This document shows, one piece after another, positions 60,401 to 64,000 of a stretch of DNA of 64,000 nt (positions within the stretch are counted from its first letter, which is position 1; each line of letters opens with the position of its first letter). The position numbers and the translations under genes are program-made. Origin of the DNA: CAVVDY01 sp963815775 (GTDB taxonomy: Bacteria; Acidobacteriota; Terriglobia; Terriglobales; Acidobacteriaceae); the NCBI GenBank assembly GCA_963815775.1, contig CAWFIB010000010.1, positions 248,001 through 312,000 on the forward strand. The letters are read 5' to 3'. Under the pieces are notes generated by a model that was not told where the DNA came from, made no database searches, and saw nothing but the letters and a program-made list of their open reading frames with translations.

Positions 60401-62042
60401 CGTCATCCACCCAGCTGCATCCGGACTCATTGCCGCAGGAAGTCAGCGTAGAAATCACCCCTGCCGCCTGATGTCCGGGATCGTCCACCACGTTTCCCAC
60501 CGGGTCCGTTCCGCGCGACGGCAGCATGTTGGCGTATCCCGCCGACGCCTTGCCGTTACCGCCCGTCGGCTGGTGATACGTCAGCGTGTTCGTCTTCGTG
60601 CCGTGCCCCCCTACCAGCTCGGCATAGCTGTAGCCCTGCGCATCGCTACACGGCGGCGACGCCAGCGAAGGACCGCTGTTGGAATCAAAGAAACGTACTG
60701 TGTACGTAGCCCCCGAGCCGCCCGCCCCTGAATGCGTCACGGTGCACGAGCCCGCCCCCGGATCGAGCAACTGAAAACTGTTGTACCGTCCCAGCGCGGT
60801 GATGCCGCCCACGAACTCCCATGGAAAAATCGGCGTCGTCATGTACAGAATGCCGGGATTCATATTCGGCATCTGGAACCACGGCAGGAAGTACGCCCCC
60901 CGCAGGTTCACCGATCCGTCTTTCTTCAAAAAGTCCCAATCGACTTCGCCGCTGTCTTGCACCCACGTTTTGATGGCGTTGAAATTGCTGTCTCCTGTGG
61001 CTCCTGCCGATGCCGTGATCGATGAGCCGGTAATGGTATTGGGTCTGACTCGCCCAATCGGAGGCGGCGAATCCAGGTTCGCCGTGCCCGCGTTTGCATC
61101 CACATATTCTTTGTTCGCCACCTCAGTCGGATTTTGCGGATCGGGAACCACCGGCGACCTCGAGAACGTCTTGACCCCGCCGACCGTCTGATTGTCGTTG
61201 ACGTGAACGTAACTCGCATCCCCATATTCCTTGTTGACCGTGTCAGTTGCCTTCTGCGGATCGGGAACCGCCGGCGACTTGGAAAATGTCTTCACCCCGC
61301 CCACCGTCTGGTCGTCGTTAACGTGGACGTAAACCGAATCTGCCAGGTCGCGCGTCAGAAACTGCGCCGCGGTCGAAGTCGGCATCAGCTTGGCCCGCAC
61401 CGCCGAGATCGTCGTGTTGTCCGTATCCGGGACCGCCCAGTATTCCTGCTTGCTCGAGCCATCTCCCAGTTGATATACCACAGTGTAGTACACGCCTGTG
61501 GGAGTACTTCCCGCAGTCGGCGCCAGTCTGCCAATGAACAGCCCGTCCGGCCCCAGCCGTACCGATAGCGATCCCGCTGCCACCACCGCCTGCGTCGCCG
61601 TCGTGAATGCCGGCCAGGAGATCACCAGATATCCTTTTGCCAGCGTACCGTCCGCGTTATAAACCGTGTCGCTGATGGTGGTCAGCTTGATGTTGCCAAA
61701 ATCAGCCCGCAGTCCCGGCGGCAGCGCGCTGCGAAGCGTATGCTTCGCCCCACCCTGGCTACCAACCTCTGGCAGCTTCGCTGTGCTTCTCAGCCACGCC
61801 ACTTCGCTCTTCCCATTGTCATCGTGGCCCGGGCCTGTTCCTTCTGGCTGGGAGGAACGCAGCCCGAAGACCTGCTTTTCCCCACGAACAATCTGTGCCG
61901 CCGACGCCGTTCCCCAGACGGACGGAGCCTTGGGAGTCCCAAATCCCGCTCCGTCCGCCGCCATCGCCCGCGGCGCTACCCACGCGAGCCACACTATCAG
62001 GACAGCAAAAAACCGCCCGGTTGGGCGGCTCATGGTATGCAT
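57438..62042 (-). CDS. giant phage tail-fibre-like / beta-helix surface protein with signal peptide
   Basis: A 1534-residue protein. It begins with a Sec-type signal sequence (FFAVLIVWLAWVAPRAMAAD). Residues about 53-76 derive from a repeat element. Then come repeats of phage tail type: NDQTVGGVKTFSKSPAVPDP and NDNQTVGGVKTFSRSPVVPD, each leading into NKEYGDA or NKEYVDA. A long region rich in Gly/Ser/Asn/Thr looks like parallel beta-helix or collar repeats (IQAAINAAYGSGTVSGAVID), followed by a C-terminal beta domain. The export signal is not expected in a particle-borne fibre, so it may act as a cell-surface adhesin or be domesticated. Confidence 0.7.
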   Translation of the reverse strand: MHTMSRPTGRFFAVLIVWLAWVAPRAMAADGAGFGTPKAPSVWGTASAAQIVRGEKQVFGLRSSQPEGTGPGHDDNGKSEVAWLRSTAKLPEVGSQGGAKHTLRSALPPGLRADFGNIKLTTISDTVYNADGTLAKGYLVISWPAFTTATQAVVAAGSLSVRLGPDGLFIGRLAPTAGSTPTGVYYTVVYQLGDGSSKQEYWAVPDTDNTTISAVRAKLMPTSTAAQFLTRDLADSVYVHVNDDQTVGGVKTFSKSPAVPDPQKATDTVNKEYGDASYVHVNDNQTVGGVKTFSRSPVVPDPQNPTEVANKEYVDANAGTANLDSPPPIGRVRPNTITGSSITASAGATGDSNFNAIKTWVQDSGEVDWDFLKKDGSVNLRGAYFLPWFQMPNMNPGILYMTTPIFPWEFVGGITALGRYNSFQLLDPGAGSCTVTHSGAGGSGATYTVRFFDSNSGPSLASPPCSDAQGYSYAELVGGHGTKTNTLTYHQPTGGNGKASAGYANMLPSRGTDPVGNVVDDPGHQAAGVISTLTSCGNESGCSWVDDGSWGNTTLQALMGAYFNSPDRNATDSMILNGRFYGQGGAYLSGGTVLQGRTVGNTLADPPAPTVKANVGGSTSYTYYIVYHDFGGGATNVSAPKTINNGAANPNNSISWNCYPLYFSADLLKGDTSHALATNLPCAGINDGSSQPYVFTDTGQSTSAYSAPYRNSTADLYMPGAITSGSGVYGQFLSSPVIYGTDGASGHGFVTCNSGDSAHSGFCKWFNTSGAATFTLGYDTGNDLTLTPNSGGNFSVATALTANSIAVAGDLTARDIPGHAYFVSKYPSIQAAINAAYGSGTVSGAVIDDRTATYSGPGFYIPDSVKVQLAPVPYTFTSAVTHNNGNNNVTAAIVVEQGAHLAGGGTSSNHGTTITVGSGFGNDIIATTSVGTGTGAGVQWWHWGSIEDLNVDGANQTAGECVHVENMGETSKVHDLLVKNCYSNNIEFAGAAATQSDIANLSTSRSRNGSGVRFTNLSGVGKINGLSGDCNAGSLVSVQENAAGTLTITGLKSEAESTICANGSSQDPAILLDTLAGLNTHVHVIGGYAFGTAQNALVKVVGSGGGIFEMEGFYVTGYTNLINDTTRSVVVPSTSSNSKQPFFYEPNGIVFANQAFTLTPGTGVMGGSTAITPIFYATTGNATMVASLGNGDGESIMTGGVELAGQNRIMYGATPEVMARAGYRFTGSGYDTTKWDFVPAWNTGDATEKNLGNSLNVCQKNGSVSCRWNHIYGVNADALVFTLGTYTVATLPAGYSAGSMTWVSDGASASDCSTGHGSTRVLCYYSGSAWTAMNAGGGAVWGSITGTLSNQTDLQNALNGKAASNASMTVNGVTCALGSSCAPGMHLVSGTMVGPQSGIVGNGGDQNVFSVTIPAGTTSAGTGFKCYARWAKSSNSNAVTYKWVLGGTTLATQSVGASSSGNWLTDIEIFTPSSLSSQVASVSPLIAGTAIQSGPQVGLTASENLANAATLKLTFNAASSETITPKTFYCTTVR
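61817..61884. repeat. repeat-derived segment inside the fibre-like gene
   Basis: The ends TTGTCATC and GACCTGCTTTTC match the borders of the TGTCATCC...CCTGCTTTT repeat family (49737, 50273, 50908), with a different palindromic centre (GGGCCTGTTCCTTC...GGAGGAACGC). It stays in frame. Confidence 0.55.
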
Positions 62043-62352
62043 ATCGTTTGCCTCTTGTTCGCTTTTAGCAATTAGCGATTAGCAGCTAACTGTAGCCATT
62101 AGCAGTTAGCTAAAGCCCACGATCCCCTTGCCTCTACCTGCTGGTCGCTAATTGCTGTTTGCTAATTGCCAAGTGCTAATTGCTAATTGCTGATTGCTGA
62201 TTCCTACAAGCTGTCGCATAAATCTGTTCTGAAAGGGCACGGCTTCAGCCGTGCCGTACAGAGCTTTGAAAATGCGGGGGCTTTAGCCCTGAGGGCTTCA
62301 GGTCCGCCCTTTCTGAGCTAATCGCTAGTTGCTAATTGCTAGTCGCTAATTC
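62043..62352. repeat. heptamer repeats flanking a REP-like palindrome
   Basis: GCTAATT/GCTGATT/GCTAGTC-type heptamers lie at 62063-62105, 62145-62205 and 62316-62350. Between them, 62228-62310 is a palindromic unit (GGGCACGGCTTCAGCCGTGC, then GGGGGCTTTAGCCCT) related to family A and to the insert in the portal gene. No gene was seen. Confidence 0.75.
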
Positions 62353-62805
62353 CTATCTTTCCGCACCCTCGTAGCTCTTCATAAACTCTTCCACGCTCTC
62401 GACATAAACCTGCGCGAAGTCGGCCACCTCCCGCTGCGTTTCGATGATGTCGATGGCATCTTCGAGCGGCCATCCCATGGCGCGCAACACTGCCAGCCCC
62501 ATCATCGGCGCGCGATGCACCCCCGCCGCGCAATGGATAAAGACCTTTGCCTCAGGCTCTCTCAGCGCCTCCAGCGTAAAGTCAACCCCGCGCTGCAATA
62601 GCCCCGGCGGCTTCGGCCGAAAATCGTCGTCCGTCGGGTTCCACAGCACCTTCACGCCGTACGGCTCGGCGAGCTTGGTGTCGTCGAACTCCATCTGCAT
62701 ATCGACGATATGGGTGACCCCGGCCCGAACCACCTCGATCATCTTTCCTTCATTCCAGATGCCACCCCCCACCGCAATACGGTCGGTCACCCAGGTCATG
62801 TCCAT
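62353..62805 (-). CDS. dual-specificity / tyrosine phosphatase family protein
   Basis: A 150-residue phosphatase. The signature HCxxGxxR is present as HCAAGVHRAP with Cys92 and Arg98, and the general acid region is in WNPTDDDFRPKPP. ITHIVDMQ-type strands and a C-terminal helix complete a minimal DSP fold. It removes phosphate from Tyr, Ser/Thr or other substrates in the cytoplasm. The gene lies between the fibre-like gene and the first gene of the phage operon; such genes are not usual phage structural genes, so it is probably cargo. ATG 62803-62805. Confidence 0.88.
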   Translation of the reverse strand: MDMTWVTDRIAVGGGIWNEGKMIEVVRAGVTHIVDMQMEFDDTKLAEPYGVKVLWNPTDDDFRPKPPGLLQRGVDFTLEALREPEAKVFIHCAAGVHRAPMMGLAVLRAMGWPLEDAIDIIETQREVADFAQVYVESVEEFMKSYEGAER

Positions 62806-63128
62806 GCCCGCTCGTCGCTCCTCGGCCGGGTTCGGCCCTAAGCTTCGATTTTACCGGACGCCTTTGCCAACCTGTGAACTCGGCGCAGAAGCGACGCGGC
62901 TTCGGTCGCGCCGATCAGCACTCCCCTGTGACTTGTCATCCTCAGCACTCTTCAGCCGGCAGAGAACCTGCTTCTTCGCTCCACCGCAACGGGTTTGCCT
63001 TGGCACTGCCGAAAAGCTCCATCAGCCAATGAACCGAGCCGCGTCAGCGGCGACTGCGTCTCTAGCCCTGGGCGCAAGCCCAGGGTTGGCGCATCTCAAG
63101 AACCTTCAGGCCGCGTAGCGCCCTACCC
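62806..63128. other. spacer with short palindromes
   Basis: CCCTGGGC-GCAA-GCCCAGGG hairpin near 63068 and a TTGTCATCCTCAGC...CCTGCTTCTT repeat variant at about 62934. No gene was found. Confidence 0.45.
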
Positions 63129-63656
63129 TCACACCACCGCGGACTCCGCTTCCTCTGCCGCCTTTGCCGGCTTCAGCCTCGGAGGCGTCATGCCCAACTT
63201 CTTGTAGAATGCCAGCACCGCCTTCGTCGGATCATCGTCATCTTCGGCTTGGATGGCAGCCTGACCATCTACTGCGACGGCGGACGCCTGCCCCGCCTGC
63301 GCCTGCTCCGCGTCGGACTCCGGAAGCTTGTCGATCTCAGCGAAGTCCCACAGCAGCTTTGCGCCCGCTGCATTGCTTCCCTTCTCCGCCTGTTTCATCA
63401 TGCCGAGCGCGGTTCTCATCAGGTTGGCGAAGATGGCTCTCTTCACCCGCTCAACTTCCTTCACTCGCTCCTCGAGCGCTTCGAACTTCTCGTATTTACC
63501 GTTCAGCCGAGCCATGTCCCCCAGGCTCAAGCCGGCGCCCGCCAGTTCATCTCCGTCGTTCACAGGGCCCTTGGTGATCTTCTGTGGCTGCTTCTTAACT
63601 CTCGTCGCCGCCTTGCTCGCCCGGCTCTTACCGGTTGCTGCTTTCTTCGCCGCCAT
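63129..63656 (-). CDS. phage-block leading gene, possible small terminase-like protein
   Basis: A 175-residue protein from ATG 63654-63656; the open frame to 63800 reads through terminator-like hairpins and is rejected. The N-terminus is very basic and Ala/Lys-rich (MAAKKAATGKSRASKAATRV), the middle is a long helix (KYEKFEALEERVKEVERVKR) and the end is acidic with a PTKAVLAFYKKLGMTPP tail. First place in a phage late operon and a helical DNA-binding-like start fit a small terminase subunit, but no signature proves it. Confidence 0.6.
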   Translation of the reverse strand: MAAKKAATGKSRASKAATRVKKQPQKITKGPVNDGDELAGAGLSLGDMARLNGKYEKFEALEERVKEVERVKRAIFANLMRTALGMMKQAEKGSNAAGAKLLWDFAEIDKLPESDAEQAQAGQASAVAVDGQAAIQAEDDDDPTKAVLAFYKKLGMTPPRLKPAKAAEEAESAVV

Positions 63657-63675
63657 ATCTCGCTCCTGCACACAA

Positions 63676-63705
63676 AACAAAAAGCCCGGCTCCAAGGGCC
63701 AGGCC
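63676..63705 (-). terminator. terminator-like hairpin before the first phage-block gene
   Basis: On the minus strand: stem GCCTGGC/GCCGGGC (one G-T pair) and a run of five T. It stands 20 bases upstream of the 63656 start, so it may act as an attenuator or stop upstream transcription. Confidence 0.6.
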
Positions 63706-63723
63706 ACGATTGCTACAAATAGC

Positions 63724-63743
63724 AAAACCCAGCTTTCGCTGGG
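63724..63743 (-). terminator. second terminator-like hairpin on the minus strand
   Basis: CCCAGC-GAAA-GCTGGG followed by TTTT on the minus strand. Together with the hairpin at 63676 it forms a tandem pair. Confidence 0.65.
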
Positions 63744-63850
63744 CTCTATCACGGAAAGCGCTCTACCGGCCACTCTCCTCAATCTCAACTCTAATTTCAC
63801 TATAGCAACTTTCGAGGAAAATCTTCACCTTTTTTGAAATTTATATTTCC

Positions 63851-63929
63851 ATTAACTACAATAGCTTAGAGAGAATTGTTGCATTTCTCCTAGTTGACAA
63901 GAAAAAATATATACTGACTTGTAGTTAAT
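63851..63929. promoter_or_regulatory. AT-rich control region with 11-bp inverted repeat and -35-like box
   Basis: ATTAACTACAA (63851-63861) and TTGTAGTTAAT (63919-63929) are exact reverse complements 57 bases apart. Between them lies a perfect TTGACA at 63894-63899; a matching -10 box at 17 bases is not clear. The base composition is much more AT-rich than the rest of the window. It stands between the minus-strand phage-like operon and a plus-strand gene, so it is a plausible operator and promoter site. Confidence 0.5.
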
Positions 63930-63980
63930 AACTATTCCCCCTTGTGCGACAATCAGAACCACCCCAGGAGGCTCTTCATC

Positions 63981-64000
63981 ATGCGCCAAGTCGTTGCAAC
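63981..64000 (+). CDS. start of a plus-strand gene (cut by window end)
   Basis: ATG 63981 is preceded by AGGAGG about ten bases upstream and follows the AT-rich control region. Only six full codons (MRQVVA) are present, so no function can be given. Confidence 0.5.

Larger units (their letters stand above)
42864..63656 (-). mobile_element. prophage-like / gene-transfer-agent-like structural block
   Basis: About 20.8 kb of minus-strand genes with phage packaging, head and tail functions. Terminase, HK97-type portal, prohead protease, scaffold-like, major capsid, connector and tail/hub proteins are ordered as in a siphovirus late region, but the fibre-like gene stands before the terminase. I see no integrase, replication, lysis or tape-measure gene, and no attachment repeats. 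REP-like and heptamer repeats of the host type fill the spacers. Either a decaying prophage or a domesticated particle. Confidence 0.75.

Overview
The window is GC-rich bacterial chromosome. Gene content (DUF2934 and DUF2911 proteins, many secreted TPR proteins, a PAS-GGDEF regulator, an FHA-GAF-sigma54 activator, abundant REP-like palindromes) fits a soil Acidobacteriota member of the Terriglobia type. That assignment is an inference; no rRNA or ribosomal-protein marker is present.

1-27.9 kb is mostly housekeeping chromosome. It holds a cut TonB-like gene, ileS, lspA, an Asp/Glu racemase homologue, a soluble lytic transglycosylase, an ECF sigma/zinc-finger anti-sigma pair, an AtpI-like protein, a HExxH protein flanked by two inverted copies of a MITE-like element, a dihaem peroxidase, and an overlapping run from TPR proteins through rnc, two tandem signal peptidases I and AsmA. 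A fatty acid desaturase follows. Near 25 kb lies a selenocysteine tRNA gene whose 3' end faces the C-terminal remnant of a tyrosine integrase, then a 1-Cys peroxiredoxin, a PhzF-like protein and a response regulator.

28.0-33.1 kb is one diguanylate cyclase gene split by a 4.06-kb IS66-type element. The element has clear terminal inverted repeats and an 8-bp target duplication. Besides tnpA, tnpB and tnpC it carries a DUF4338 (DruA-like) gene embedded between tnpB and tnpC, and a serine recombinase.

33.2-42.8 kb returns to chromosome: an aromatic amino acid decarboxylase, an FHA-GAF-AAA+ sigma54 activator, a DUF2911 protein, an amidohydrolase, three small secreted Cys-rich proteins, YceI and two secreted unknowns.

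42.9-63.7 kb is a prophage-like or gene-transfer-agent-like structural block, almost all on the minus strand. It has a terminase, HK97-type portal, prohead protease, scaffold-like protein, capsid, connector, tail and hub proteins and a very large fibre-like protein. I find no integrase, replication, lysis or tape-measure gene. A HipA-like kinase/DUF3037 pair, interrupted by a frameshifted four-helix-bundle (S23) gene, sits between terminase and portal. Spacers in this block are filled with heptanucleotide tandem repeats and REP-like palindromes, and REP-like sequence also runs in frame inside the portal and fibre-like genes, which suggests a long-resident element. The right edge has an AT-rich control region with an 11-bp inverted repeat and the first codons of a plus-strand gene.
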